Assembly (NCBI GenBank): GCA_021770655.1
Contig: JAETQO010000001.1
Span: forward strand, 1 to 64,000
Direction of reading: 5' to 3'
Origin: Ruminococcus sp.
Lineage (GTDB): Bacteria > Bacillota > Clostridia > Oscillospirales > Ruminococcaceae
DNA length: 64,000 bases
A program made the position numbers and the translations under genes. The notes under the pieces are model-generated. The model had not been told where the DNA came from, made no database searches, and saw nothing but the letters and a program-made list of their open reading frames with translations. How positions within the stretch are numbered: position 1 is the stretch's first letter; the number at the start of each line of letters is the position of its first letter. Below, piece after piece: positions 8,921 to 18,255 of the stretch.

Positions 8921-9802
8921 ATGAATTATTCAGCAACTTATTTAAAACAGGAAAGAAGTAAATTGATAAAGGTATTTGTAATGTTTCTTGCAGTCCTTAT
9001 GACCTTTGTCATAGTGACGGACGGTTTAACGGCTGAGGCAGCTGCCGCTAAGCTTGCAACACCTAAAATGGTAGAGCAGGTCAATTACGGAAGTGATTTT
9101 ACACATCCGTACAACAAGCAGACAAGCACGATCAAGGTACATTGGACCTCGGTAAAGGGCGCAACAAGCTATGAGCTTTATATTAAGGGCGGAAAGTACA
9201 AGAGCTGGAAGAAGTACAAAACAGTCAAGGCTACGAACTGTACGGTTTCCAATCTTGCAAGAACCACAACCTACCAGTTCAAAGTAAGAGCAGTAAAGGG
9301 CAAAACACTTTCGGCGTATTCAAAAACACAGACCATTAAAACAGCGAGAATGGATTTTGACAAGGCAGGCTGGGAGGCTATGTGCCGTATAGTTTATCAT
9401 GAGGTAGGTCAAATGTCCGGTTCTATGTGGGATAAGCCGATCGTATATGTTGCGGATTGCGTAGCAAACCAGTATGTAGCCGCTAAGTATACAAACAATC
9501 CTATGTGGAAGGCTTATTACAGAAATTATAAAAACGTTCAGGACATTATATATAGGAGCGGCGGATTTATGTCATCTGCACAGCTTTCCAGAGACGGGGC
9601 TAATTATTCAAATGTTTCGAGAAGAGTAAAACAGGCAGTTTTTGGTGCAGTTTACGGAAAAACACACTATAACGGTATCGCAAACGACTATAATGTATAT
9701 TTCTGGTGTAACAGAAGTTATAAAACCAACAGCAGTAAGATCGCATATACCTTTAAAATCCCTTGGGGCTACTTCAACGTATGGAGAACCTATTGGGGTT
9801 AA
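8921..9802 (+). CDS. Secreted Fn3 plus SleB-like cell-wall hydrolase
   Basis: An exported protein with a signal peptide, a fibronectin type III domain (about 75 residues, WTSVKGATSYELYIKGG ... TTYQFKVRAV) and a C-terminal SleB-type domain of about 140 residues (MCRIVYHEVGQMSG, VADCVANQY). SleB-type enzymes cleave the peptidoglycan glycan strand; the Glu in YHEVG is the likely catalytic residue. The start is uncertain. ATG 8921 gives MNYSATYLKQ before the hydrophobic stretch but has no SD. TTG 8963 has AGGAAAG 8 bases upstream and gives a standard signal peptide. The frame stays open upstream to ATG 8837. It has its own promoter and terminator and is probably monocistronic; vegetative wall turnover or spore roles are both possible. 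Confidence 0.8.
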   Translation: MNYSATYLKQERSKLIKVFVMFLAVLMTFVIVTDGLTAEAAAAKLATPKMVEQVNYGSDFTHPYNKQTSTIKVHWTSVKGATSYELYIKGGKYKSWKKYKTVKATNCTVSNLARTTTYQFKVRAVKGKTLSAYSKTQTIKTARMDFDKAGWEAMCRIVYHEVGQMSGSMWDKPIVYVADCVANQYVAAKYTNNPMWKAYYRNYKNVQDIIYRSGGFMSSAQLSRDGANYSNVSRRVKQAVFGAVYGKTHYNGIANDYNVYFWCNRSYKTNSSKIAYTFKIPWGYFNVWRTYWG

Positions 9803-9843
9803 CCGACAAATAGATGTAATGCTATTATAGAATTATGCAGAAA

Positions 9844-9875
9844 GAGGATAAACCTTTATGGTTTATTCTCTTTTT
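9844..9875 (+). terminator. Terminator after the wall-hydrolase gene
   Basis: Eleven-bp stem GAGGATAAACC / GGTTTATTCTC (one G-U pair) and a run of five T. Confidence 0.85.
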
Positions 9876-9896
9876 GTCATTTATTTGCGTTAATAC

Positions 9897-9925
9897 TTGA
9901 AAACAAACTATATTTGTGGTATAAT
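9897..9925 (+). promoter_or_regulatory. Sigma-A promoter of the recJ-rel-hemZ-rlmD operon
   Basis: TTGAAA (9897-9902), 17-bp spacer, TATAAT (9920-9925), 39 bp before the recJ start. Confidence 0.85.
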
Positions 9926-9963
9926 AATATAGAATGTAATCTTTCGTAAAGGAATAATTCTAT

Positions 9964-12003
9964 ATGAAAAAATGGAGAATAAATAAGCCCGACGAGGTAA
10001 AGACATCTGAATTTAAAACAAAATGCGATCTGAACAGATTGACTCTTGAGGTTATGACTTCAAGGGGATATACTGATTTTGACCTGCTGGTGGATTTTTT
10101 TAGGGGCGAGGAACTGGCCGATCCTTTTCAGATTAAAGATATGGCTCTTGCTGCGGAAACTATAAATCAGGCAGTAGACGCATACGACCTTATCTGCATT
10201 TACGGTGATTATGACTGCGACGGTGTGACTGCTACGTCGATATTGTATAACTATCTTGAAAGCATGGGCGCAAATGTAATGTACTACATACCCGAACGTG
10301 AGGCCGGTTACGGTATCAATATGGATGCTGTTCAGCTGTTGGCGGATAAAGGCGTAAAACTGATAGTAACTGTGGATAACGGTATATCCGCTGTTGACGA
10401 GGCAGAAAAGATAGCTGAACTTGATATGGAGCTTGTAATCACCGATCATCATCAGCCGCCTGAAAAACTGCCGAGAGCTAAAGCTATCGTAAATCCGCAT
10501 CGTGCTGATTGCCCGTCGTCTTTCAAAGACCTTGCGGGCGTTGGCGTTGCTTTTAAGCTTTGTGCCGCTCTTGACGGCGGAAGCTATGATTCGGTCCTTG
10601 AACAGTATGCTGATATATGCGCTATCGGCACCGTTGCCGATGTCGTTCCGCTATTAGGAGAAAACAGGACTATTGTAAAGCGTGGAATTGAATATCTTGC
10701 CAATACCGAAGTGCTGGGACTTAATTATCTTCTGGATAAAACCAAAATAGACAGAAATAATATCAACTCAACGTCTATAGCTTTCAGAATTGCTCCGGTC
10801 ATTAACGCTTCGGGTCGTTTCGGTTCTCCGATCACTGCCGTCAAAGCTATTCTCAGCGAAGATGATGAGGAAGCTGAAAGCTACATTGATACGATAATGA
10901 CTCTTAACGGCCTGCGTAAACAGACCGAAACTGAAATAATGACGGAGATAGTAAACTATATCAATCTTCATCCCGAGGTATTGAATCACCGCGTTCTGGT
11001 GCTTTCGGGCGAAAACTGGCACCACGGCGTAATAGGTATTGTATCTTCGAGGATCCTTGAATTTTACGGCAAGCCTAACGTTCTCATTTCAGTAGACGGT
11101 GAAGGAAACGCACGGGGTTCTGCCAGAAGTGTAAAAGGCTTTAATATTTTCAAATGTTTTCAGAATTGTTCCGACCTGCTTGAAAAATTCGGCGGTCACG
11201 AGTGCGCAGGAGGGCTTTCACTCAAGGCTGAAAACATTGACGAATTTACACGCAGGGTATATGAATATTCGGATCATATGGAAAGTTTCCCTGCTGTTGA
11301 GCTTACGGCGGATAAGCTGCTTCTTCCGCAGGATATTACCATTGAAAATGTCAAGGCCCTCAGCAGTATGGAACCGTTCGGCGCGGATAATCCACAGCCT
11401 GTATTTGCTATGCTGGGTGCAAGAGTGGATAAGATAATCCCTCTTTCTCAGGGCAAACACACGAAGATCGTGTTTAACTACGGCGGATACTGCGGAGAGG
11501 CGCTCATCTTTTCACTTAGTCCGGATAAGGCTTGTTTTTCGGTCGGCGACAGGATAGATATGCTGGTGAACCTGGAAATAAACGTCTTTAACGGCAGAGA
11601 GTCTGTATCTGTAAAAGTTGTGGATCACAGACTGAGCGGAGTAAAGCAGGACAGATATTTTGCCGCAAAGGATTGTTATGAAAAGCTTATGCGCAAAGAG
11701 CCTCTGCCGGAAAGCTTTGTAAGAAAGATCATTCCGTCAAGGCAGGAGCTTGTGGACGTATATAAATACATAAGCGCAGTAAAAGCGACAACTTTAGATA
11801 CTCTTTATATGAAGCTTTCCGGAAATAGTATGAACTACTGCAAGCTTCATATTTGCCTGGATATTTTTATTGACAAAGGTCTTATAGAGTATAAGCCGGC
11901 AACAATGAAAATAAAAATTCTTCCGGTAACACACAGGGTGAATCTTGATGAATCGGAAACGCTTGTAAAGCTACATTCCATGCTTGGAAAGGCAGGTAAT
12001 TGA
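9964..12003 (+). CDS. recJ: Single-stranded-DNA-specific exonuclease RecJ
   Basis: DHH-family 5'-3' exonuclease acting in recombination and mismatch repair. Motifs are clear: YGDYDCDGVTATSILYNYL near residue 80, the DHH motif in VITDHHQPPEKLP near 160, the DHHA1 signature GRFGSP and FGGHECAGGLSL near 420, and a C-terminal OB-like domain. At 679 residues it is shorter than the Bacillus enzyme but keeps the whole catalytic core. ATG 9964 follows the promoter at 9897-9925 closely. The stop codon lies 1 bp before the start of rel, so the two are co-translated. Confidence 0.96.
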   Translation: MKKWRINKPDEVKTSEFKTKCDLNRLTLEVMTSRGYTDFDLLVDFFRGEELADPFQIKDMALAAETINQAVDAYDLICIYGDYDCDGVTATSILYNYLESMGANVMYYIPEREAGYGINMDAVQLLADKGVKLIVTVDNGISAVDEAEKIAELDMELVITDHHQPPEKLPRAKAIVNPHRADCPSSFKDLAGVGVAFKLCAALDGGSYDSVLEQYADICAIGTVADVVPLLGENRTIVKRGIEYLANTEVLGLNYLLDKTKIDRNNINSTSIAFRIAPVINASGRFGSPITAVKAILSEDDEEAESYIDTIMTLNGLRKQTETEIMTEIVNYINLHPEVLNHRVLVLSGENWHHGVIGIVSSRILEFYGKPNVLISVDGEGNARGSARSVKGFNIFKCFQNCSDLLEKFGGHECAGGLSLKAENIDEFTRRVYEYSDHMESFPAVELTADKLLLPQDITIENVKALSSMEPFGADNPQPVFAMLGARVDKIIPLSQGKHTKIVFNYGGYCGEALIFSLSPDKACFSVGDRIDMLVNLEINVFNGRESVSVKVVDHRLSGVKQDRYFAAKDCYEKLMRKEPLPESFVRKIIPSRQELVDVYKYISAVKATTLDTLYMKLSGNSMNYCKLHICLDIFIDKGLIEYKPATMKIKILPVTHRVNLDESETLVKLHSMLGKAGN

Positions 12004-12004
12004 A

Positions 12005-14341
12005 ATGTCCGAAACAGATAAATCAGCAATGAATACACCAATGAACGGCGATAGTGAAACCGAACTTACCGCTAAAACGGCGGAGTCTGAACAGTCGTTC
12101 ATGCCTGCTCCCGAACGCCGCGTCGATTCGGCTATTCCGGAGCATATCGGTGAAAAGAGAGTCTGCACGATCGATACTCTTATTCAGAAAATACTTGACG
12201 GTGAAAAGCAGTATGATCTGTCAAAAATCGTTTCCGCTTATGAGCTTGCGGAAAAATATCATCACGATCAGAAGCGAGAATCGGGGGAACCTTATATAAC
12301 TCATCCTCTTGCCGTTGCATATATACTGCTTGAACTTGGAATGGATACCGACACTATCTGCGCCGCTCTTTTACATGATGTTGTAGAGGATACCGAATGT
12401 ACCCTTGAACAGCTTCAGAAGCAGTTCGGAACCGATGTTGCAATGCTTGTAAACGGAGTTACAAAGCTGAAAAAGGTAGAGACGTTTACAAAGGACGAGC
12501 AAAAGGCTGAGAATATAAGAAAAATACTGCTTGCAATGAGCGAGGATATAAGAGTAATTATTATCAAGCTGGCAGACAGACTGCACAATATGCGTACGCT
12601 TAATTACTGCAAGGATTCAAAAAGAAGAACGATAGCGCATGAAACTATGAATATTTATGCTCCGATAGCTCACCGCCTCGGAATCCGTTCGATAAAGGAC
12701 GAGTTTGAGGATCTTGCTTTTTATTACCTCGATCCTTACGCATACGCCGAGATAGACGAGCAGATGGCGCTCAGAAAAGGCAGCAGGGAAGAACTTGTTG
12801 AAAATATCAAGCACAAGATACATGACAGGCTGTCCAAGGACTTCGATCCTGTTCCGCAGATCGAGGGACGCGTTAAGAGCAATTACGGAATATATAAGAA
12901 AGTTTACCGTGACGGTAAGGAGATCGATCAGATATACGATCGTTATGCCGTAAGAATTATTGTTGATACCGTTACCGAATGTTATAACGTTCTCGGCATT
13001 ATCCACGATATGTTCAGACCGATCCCGAACAGATTCAAGGATTATATTTCGACGCCTAAGGCGAATATGTATCAGTCTTTGCATACTACCGTTATCGGCA
13101 GGGAGGGAATACCTTTCGAGGTCCAGATAAGAACATGGGAAATGCACAGAATGGCTGAATACGGAATTGCCGCCCACTGGAAGTATAAGGAGGGTATCAA
13201 GGGCAGTTCCAAGGATGACCAAAGACTTGCATGGATAAGACAGATCATTGAATCCCAGCAGGAATCCAACGACGTCGAGGAAATCGTAAGGGCTATCAAG
13301 AACGACCTTGCTCCGGAAGATGTATTTGCTTTCACACCGAAAGGCGATATGATAACACTGCCTGTAGGCTCTACTGTAATAGATTTTGCATATGCAATTC
13401 ACACACAGGTAGGGCACAAAATGTGCGGCGCAAAGGTCGATAAGAAGATGGTGTCTTATGACTATCAGATAAAGACAGGCGAGATCATAGAGATTCTTAC
13501 CACTAACGTTGAGGGACACGGACCAAGCCGTTCGTGGCTGAATATCTGTAAGACCAACGAGGCAAAGTCTAAAATTCGTTCGTGGTTTAAAAAGGAAAGA
13601 CGTGAGGAAAATATTTTCGAGGGCAGAACTGCTCTTGAAAGGGAATTCCGCAGAAATATGATAAGAGTTCCAGAAGAGGAGCTTGAGGATTTTCTCAAGC
13701 TGGATATGCACAGGCATAACTGTGATACGCTTGATGATTTCTTTGCGGCGATAGGCTACGGCGGCGTACAGCTTTCAAAGGTAATTCAGCGTCTGAAATC
13801 CGAATACAATAAAAAGTACGGCGAAAAGCCTCAGCAGGATACCGGTGTGACAGATTTAAAGGCGAAAACCTCGAAAAATTCCTCCGGTGTGATTGTTGAC
13901 GGAATAGATAACTGCGCTATTAAATTTGCTCAGTGCTGTAATCCGCTTCCGGGTGATGAGATAATCGGTTTTATAACAAGAGGACATGGAATATCCATTC
14001 ATAAACAGGACTGTGTAAATTATCTTTCTCAGAAAGACGATCCGGAAAACTCTGCAAGGTGGATAAATGTAAAGTGGGAGAATACCGAAAGAACGTCCGG
14101 TTATTTCAAGTGTACTCTGGATATAATTGCCGTAGACCGTATCGGATTGCTGGCGGACGTTTCATCGGCGCTTGCGATGATAAATATTTATATTTATGAG
14201 TCGTCCTCCAGAGAGCTTAAAAACGGTAATGCAATGCTCTCGGTAACTGTTAGTATTGCAGGAATGGATCAGCTAAACAGTGTGATCAGCAAGCTCCAGA
14301 AGATCAAAAACGTTATTTCCGTAGAAAGAAGCGGTAAATAG
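12005..14341 (+). CDS. rel: Bifunctional (p)ppGpp synthetase/hydrolase (RelA/SpoT, Rel)
   Basis: Makes and degrades the stringent-response alarmones pppGpp and ppGpp. Its 778 residues carry, in order, an HD hydrolase domain (LLHDVVEDT, about 120-130), a synthetase domain (YDRYAVRIIV, YKSLHTTV-like YQSLHTTVIG), TGS (VFAFTPKGDMITLPVGSTVIDFAYAIHT), a conserved Cys/helical domain, and a C-terminal ACT domain. Both catalytic halves look intact, as expected when one long Rel protein serves a Firmicute. I chose ATG 12005, one base after recJ stops, because AAGGCAGG is well placed; an in-frame TTG at 11984 is less likely. The first 45 residues form an acidic, probably disordered tail. Confidence 0.96.
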   Translation: MSETDKSAMNTPMNGDSETELTAKTAESEQSFMPAPERRVDSAIPEHIGEKRVCTIDTLIQKILDGEKQYDLSKIVSAYELAEKYHHDQKRESGEPYITHPLAVAYILLELGMDTDTICAALLHDVVEDTECTLEQLQKQFGTDVAMLVNGVTKLKKVETFTKDEQKAENIRKILLAMSEDIRVIIIKLADRLHNMRTLNYCKDSKRRTIAHETMNIYAPIAHRLGIRSIKDEFEDLAFYYLDPYAYAEIDEQMALRKGSREELVENIKHKIHDRLSKDFDPVPQIEGRVKSNYGIYKKVYRDGKEIDQIYDRYAVRIIVDTVTECYNVLGIIHDMFRPIPNRFKDYISTPKANMYQSLHTTVIGREGIPFEVQIRTWEMHRMAEYGIAAHWKYKEGIKGSSKDDQRLAWIRQIIESQQESNDVEEIVRAIKNDLAPEDVFAFTPKGDMITLPVGSTVIDFAYAIHTQVGHKMCGAKVDKKMVSYDYQIKTGEIIEILTTNVEGHGPSRSWLNICKTNEAKSKIRSWFKKERREENIFEGRTALEREFRRNMIRVPEEELEDFLKLDMHRHNCDTLDDFFAAIGYGGVQLSKVIQRLKSEYNKKYGEKPQQDTGVTDLKAKTSKNSSGVIVDGIDNCAIKFAQCCNPLPGDEIIGFITRGHGISIHKQDCVNYLSQKDDPENSARWINVKWENTERTSGYFKCTLDIIAVDRIGLLADVSSALAMINIYIYESSSRELKNGNAMLSVTVSIAGMDQLNSVISKLQKIKNVISVERSGK

Positions 14342-14353
14342 AAAGGACAAGTT

Positions 14354-14998
14354 ATGAATATTTACAGATTAAAGCCGCTGAGCGTATGCGAAACGAATAG
14401 CTATATTGTTGCAAGCAAGGAGAATAACGCTGTTCTTATTGACGCACCTGCTGATCCCGATTATATTCTCGGTCAAATTGAGGAGAAAGGCTTGACTCTT
14501 AAGAAGATATTTCTCACACACGGTCATTTCGACCATGTAGGCGCAGTCGCCGATCTGGCGGAGCGTACCGACTGCGAGGTATATATTCACGTTTTTGACA
14601 AGCCCAAGCTTACCGACGATGCCGGTACTCTTGTGAATCTTTTCAGAGTAAGAGGTCACAGAAAATATGAAGGCGGCGTACACGTTTTTACAGAAGACGA
14701 CGTACTTAAACTTGACGAGCTGGAGTTTGATGTTCTTGAAACTCCGGGACACACCAGCGGTTCAGTATGTTTTATCTGCGGCACGGATATGTTTTCGGGT
14801 GATACGCTCTTTGAAAGAAGTGTCGGCAGAACCGATATGCCGGACGGGGATTATAATGCCCTTTTGAGATCACTTTGCAAAATTGCCGATCTCGGCGGAA
14901 ATCTTACGGTTTATCCCGGCCATATGGGCGTTACTACTTTAGACGCTGAGAGAAAATTCAACCCATATCTGATACAGGCGGCGGAGGGTCTTAAATGA
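14354..14998 (+). CDS. Metallo-beta-lactamase-fold hydrolase (glyoxalase II-like)
   Basis: A 214-residue cytosolic binuclear metal hydrolase. The motif THGHFDHVG provides His56, His58, Asp60 and His61; later ligands are in TPGHTSGS and in SGDTLFERSVGRTDMPDGD, and the last His in YPGHMG. This is the compact YcbL/glyoxalase II-like type that often accompanies rel in Clostridia; it may cleave thioesters such as S-lactoylglutathione analogues, but the substrate is not predictable. SD AAAGGAC precedes ATG 14354. It overlaps hemZ by 4 bp (ATGA). Confidence 0.9.
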   Translation: MNIYRLKPLSVCETNSYIVASKENNAVLIDAPADPDYILGQIEEKGLTLKKIFLTHGHFDHVGAVADLAERTDCEVYIHVFDKPKLTDDAGTLVNLFRVRGHRKYEGGVHVFTEDDVLKLDELEFDVLETPGHTSGSVCFICGTDMFSGDTLFERSVGRTDMPDGDYNALLRSLCKIADLGGNLTVYPGHMGVTTLDAERKFNPYLIQAAEGLK

Positions 14999-16470
14999 CA
15001 TTAATATTCAGCGGCAACGATTATAAATACGAGTTGGAGGGGGTAATGAAGCTTTTTATCCCCGCCACTCTTTTTAAGCATATTTTTGCTGATAAAATAG
15101 AAAAGCCCGAAGAGGACTATGTTTTCGCAAGGGTAAAGGAATACGGCAGTTATAGTTTGCTGTATGTTTTGTGCAGTTATGACGGCAAAAAGGCCCGCAG
15201 AGTATGTAAGATTTCTGCCGGCGCCGAGGGCTTGGACGCAGACAGAGAGCTTGCATTGTCAAGACTGCTGTTTTCGGCAATGAAAAGCATCACCGGCATA
15301 GACGCAAAATGGGGGGTAATAACAGGAATACGTCCCGTCAAGAGAGTAAACGCAATGCTTTCGCGCGGCCTTGATAAGGAACAGGTTTATGATATACTCA
15401 AGGAAAAATATCTGTGTTCAGAAGAAAAATGCGATATAGCATATAAGACTGCGGTAACACAGAAGCCTGTACTGGACAACCTAAAGGGCGATAGCTTTAG
15501 TCTTTATGTTTCGGTGCCTTTTTGTCCTACAAGATGTTCATACTGTTCCTTTGTATCACAGTCGATAGAGGGCTGTATGAATCTTATACCGGAATATGTG
15601 AATAAGCTTTGCAATGAAATAGAATACACTGCAAAAATAACAAGCAAGATTGGACTTAAGCTTGATTCTGTCTATTTCGGCGGCGGAACGCCTACGACAT
15701 TATCGGCGCCTCAGCTTGAACGGCTGATGAGGACTATCGAAGAAAATTTTGATATGTCGTCTGTTCGTGAATACACGGTAGAGGCGGGAAGACCGGACAC
15801 GATAACGGAGGAAAAGCTTTTGACATTGAAAGCAAACGGGTGCGGTCGTGTATCTATAAATCCGCAGACTATGAACGACAGTGTTTTAGAGGCGATCGGA
15901 AGAAAACATACGACTGCGCAATTTCTTGAAAGCTTTAAACTTGCGCGTAAAATCGGATTTGAATGTATAAATACAGATATTATTGCAGGTTTGCCTACAG
16001 ATACCTTTGAAAGCTTTAAACATACTGTTGACAGCCTTATAGAACTTGCTCCGGAAAATATAACTGTGCACACTCTTTCTATAAAAAGAGCGGCTCGTCT
16101 GAATCACAGTGAGGAAAGGTCTGTGCTGAATAATCCTGCGGACAGAATGGTGGAATATGCTACCAAAAGGCTGCTGGGCAACGGTTATCTTCCGTACTAT
16201 CTTTACAGACAGAAGAATATGCTTGAAAATTTAGAGAATATCGGCTGGACCAAGCCGGGATATGAGAGTATATATAATATTTATATTATGGAAGAGGTTC
16301 AGACCATACTGGCTATGGGTGCAGGAGGTTCAACGAAGCTTGTGGATATGGAAAGCGGCAGACTGCAAAGAGTGTTTAATTACAAATTTCCTTTGGAGTA
16401 CAACAAGCATTTTGAGCTTATGCTTAAAAGGAAAAATGAAATAGAGGAATTTTATGCTGAAAAAGAATGA
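14995..16470 (+). CDS. hemZ: Coproporphyrinogen dehydrogenase HemZ (radical SAM)
   Basis: Radical SAM protein of the HemN/HemZ group, annotated as oxygen-independent coproporphyrinogen III oxidase. The 4Fe-4S motif is CX3CX2C (Cys177, Cys181, Cys184 in FCPTRCSYCSF), followed by FGGGTPTTLS and the EAGRPDT segment. The 491 residues fit HemZ, which has an extra N-terminal domain of about 165 residues seen here (GITGIRPVKRV). Heme biosynthesis genes are otherwise absent here, so the protein may have another substrate; many anaerobes carry HemZ without a full heme pathway. It overlaps both neighbours, 4 bp with the hydrolase and 17 bp with rlmD, so translation is coupled. Confidence 0.9.
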   Translation: MTLIFSGNDYKYELEGVMKLFIPATLFKHIFADKIEKPEEDYVFARVKEYGSYSLLYVLCSYDGKKARRVCKISAGAEGLDADRELALSRLLFSAMKSITGIDAKWGVITGIRPVKRVNAMLSRGLDKEQVYDILKEKYLCSEEKCDIAYKTAVTQKPVLDNLKGDSFSLYVSVPFCPTRCSYCSFVSQSIEGCMNLIPEYVNKLCNEIEYTAKITSKIGLKLDSVYFGGGTPTTLSAPQLERLMRTIEENFDMSSVREYTVEAGRPDTITEEKLLTLKANGCGRVSINPQTMNDSVLEAIGRKHTTAQFLESFKLARKIGFECINTDIIAGLPTDTFESFKHTVDSLIELAPENITVHTLSIKRAARLNHSEERSVLNNPADRMVEYATKRLLGNGYLPYYLYRQKNMLENLENIGWTKPGYESIYNIYIMEEVQTILAMGAGGSTKLVDMESGRLQRVFNYKFPLEYNKHFELMLKRKNEIEEFYAEKE

Positions 16471-17815
16471 GATGATCAGCCTTGAAATAAGCGGTATGAC
16501 GAACGAGGGCAACGGAGTCGGCAGATATGAAGGGATCGCTGTTTTCGTTCCGATGACATCTATAGGTGATGTCATTGATTGTAAGATAGTCAAGGTGTGC
16601 AAAAGCTACTGTTACGGTATAGCAGAAAAAATCGTTCATCCGGCGCTTTGCCGTAAAGAAAACGACTGTCCGGTTTACTCAAAGTGCGGCGGCTGTTGTT
16701 TCCGTCATATTACTTACGAAGAGGAATGTCGTATCAAAGATCGGTTTATTCGTGATTCATTTGAGCGCATAGGCAAGCTAAGTCCTCAGTACGACGATTT
16801 TCTTGGCTGTGACAGTACAAGCGCTTACAGGAATAAGGCGCAGTATCCTGTGACCGAACAGGACGGCAAGGCGATATGCGGATTTTATTCCCGTCGTTCT
16901 CATCGGGTGTGCGATTACAGTCATTGTTCATTGCAGCCTGAAATTTTCGGAAGCATAGCTGATGATATAATCAGATTTGTAAATGTCAATCACATAAAAG
17001 CTTATGACGAGAATAGCGGAAGCGGACTGCCGAGACATATTTATCTTCGCAGGGGAGAACACTCAGGACAGATAATGCTCTGTCTTGTAGTCACGGATTT
17101 GAAAAAAGCAGATCGGTTTCAGGGTATTATCGGAGAGCTTATAAAAAAGTATCCTGATATAAAAAGCATTGTGCTGAATGAAAACAGCAAAAATACAAAC
17201 TGTATACTTGGACAGCGTTTGAAAACTATTTACGGCAGTGATGTTATACACGATACAATGTGCGGTAATGATATAGAGATCTCGCCGTTATCTTTTTATC
17301 AGGTGAATACTATTCAGGCCGAAAAGCTTTACAAAATAGCCGCCGAGTATGCCGGACTTGACGGACATCAGACGTTATTGGATCTGTACTGCGGTGCAGG
17401 AACGATAGGATTATCGATGCATCGGCAGGTAAAAAAGCTTATAGGCGTTGAGATCGTAAGATCAGCTATAGACAACGCTATCGGAAATGCTAAGGCTAAT
17501 AATATATGCAACGCTGAGTTTATTTGCGGCGATGCAGGAAATATTTCAGAAATTTTGTATTCGCGCGGTGAACGGCCTGATGTAATAATAGCGGATCCTG
17601 CGCGCAAGGGCTGTACAAGGGACGCTCTTGAATACATGACAAAAATGAATCCGGACAGGATAGTGATGATCTCATGCAATCATACGACTGCGGCGAGAGA
17701 CTGCGCTATACTTGGTGAGCTGGGGTATAGGACAGAAAAAGTACGAGGAATTGATTTGTTTCCGAGAACGGCACATGTTGAGTGCGTGGTATTGATGTCA
17801 CGGGTCACGAAATAA
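16454..17815 (+). CDS. rlmD: 23S rRNA (uracil-5-)-methyltransferase, RlmD/RumA family
   Basis: SAM-dependent m5U methyltransferase for 23S rRNA. Domains are an N-terminal TRAM OB-fold (residues 1-58), an Fe-S cysteine cluster (CRKENDCPVYSKCGGC, about 59-74), a central domain and a Rossmann SAM domain (DLYCGAGTIGLS). The catalytic Cys lies in VMISCNHTT and the end is IDLFPRTAHVECVVLMSR. Its 453 residues are full length. The last codons and stop matter for the island: CATGTTGAG (17774-17782) and CACGAAATAA (17806-17815, ending in the stop) recur in a broken rlmD-like 3' end near 32700-32749. It is the last gene of the recJ operon. Confidence 0.93.
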   Translation: MLKKNEMISLEISGMTNEGNGVGRYEGIAVFVPMTSIGDVIDCKIVKVCKSYCYGIAEKIVHPALCRKENDCPVYSKCGGCCFRHITYEEECRIKDRFIRDSFERIGKLSPQYDDFLGCDSTSAYRNKAQYPVTEQDGKAICGFYSRRSHRVCDYSHCSLQPEIFGSIADDIIRFVNVNHIKAYDENSGSGLPRHIYLRRGEHSGQIMLCLVVTDLKKADRFQGIIGELIKKYPDIKSIVLNENSKNTNCILGQRLKTIYGSDVIHDTMCGNDIEISPLSFYQVNTIQAEKLYKIAAEYAGLDGHQTLLDLYCGAGTIGLSMHRQVKKLIGVEIVRSAIDNAIGNAKANNICNAEFICGDAGNISEILYSRGERPDVIIADPARKGCTRDALEYMTKMNPDRIVMISCNHTTAARDCAILGELGYRTEKVRGIDLFPRTAHVECVVLMSRVTK

Positions 17816-17847
17816 GCAAGCGAAAAAGTGTAGAAAACAAGGGATTT

Positions 17848-17895
17848 CCGGGAGTTGGGATTGTTTGGACAACAGTTCCAGCTCCCGGTTTTTTT
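17848..17895 (+). terminator. Terminator of the recJ-rlmD operon
   Basis: CCGGGAG / CTCCCGG stem extended by TTGGGA / TTCCAG, then seven T. It lies 32 bp after the rlmD stop. Confidence 0.85.
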
Positions 17896-17942
17896 GTGCT
17901 TGGGAAGTCTGTGGGAATTGGTCTACTGCAAAAATTGGCGGA

Positions 17943-18029
17943 TAGTTGAGTGGACAGAATGGATATTAGGGGTGTTGAGTTGACAGGTTGGATAAATGGT
18001 ATGTTAAGTTGATAGGATTGACATTTGGA
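17943..18029 (+). repeat. Three imperfect 29-bp tandem repeats
   Basis: GTTGAGTGGACAG (from 17945), GTTGAGTTGACAGG (from 17974) and GTTAAGTTGATAGG (from 18003) recur exactly 29 bases apart, each followed by a diverged GGAT- or ATTG-containing half. They are too few and too diverged for a CRISPR array. Confidence 0.55.
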
Positions 18030-18215
18030 GAAAAATAAGAGAAGCAGTGGATTGTATCAATATGAAATATCGTTTGTGTGAAGTTGATTTTCAAGGAAGG
18101 TATAGGTGGTTATTGGCATACCCTCTTACTGGCTTGCGTACCACAAATTGATACAATGCACCCAAATTGCATGATTGGGTGCATTTCAAATTTACATACT
18201 AAAGTTCGTGTTTTC

Positions 18216-18243
18216 GCTCCTGCACTTGGCGGGAGCTTTTTTT
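18216..18243 (+). terminator. Terminator-like hairpin in the island's left spacer
   Basis: Eight-bp stem GCTCCTGC / GCGGGAGC (one U-G pair), 5-base loop and seven T. No intact gene precedes it; it may be the terminator of a lost gene. Confidence 0.7.
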
Positions 18244-18255
18244 CATGAAAAAAAA

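Larger units (their letters stand above)
17896..18255. other. Gene-free spacer at the left end of the island
   Basis: No coding sequence is convincing here. It holds three imperfect 29-bp direct repeats (17943-18029), a perfect 9-bp hairpin TGCACCCAA / TTGGGTGCA (18157-18183) and a terminator-like hairpin (18216-18243). It is probably the scar of earlier insertions. Confidence 0.6.

Noticed and set aside
12617..13717. 366-codon minus-strand open frame
   Set aside because: It is antisense to rel, which has full domain support; codon bias of rel creates long antisense frames.
17943..18029. CRISPR array
   Set aside because: Only three diverged units without separate spacers; no cas genes.
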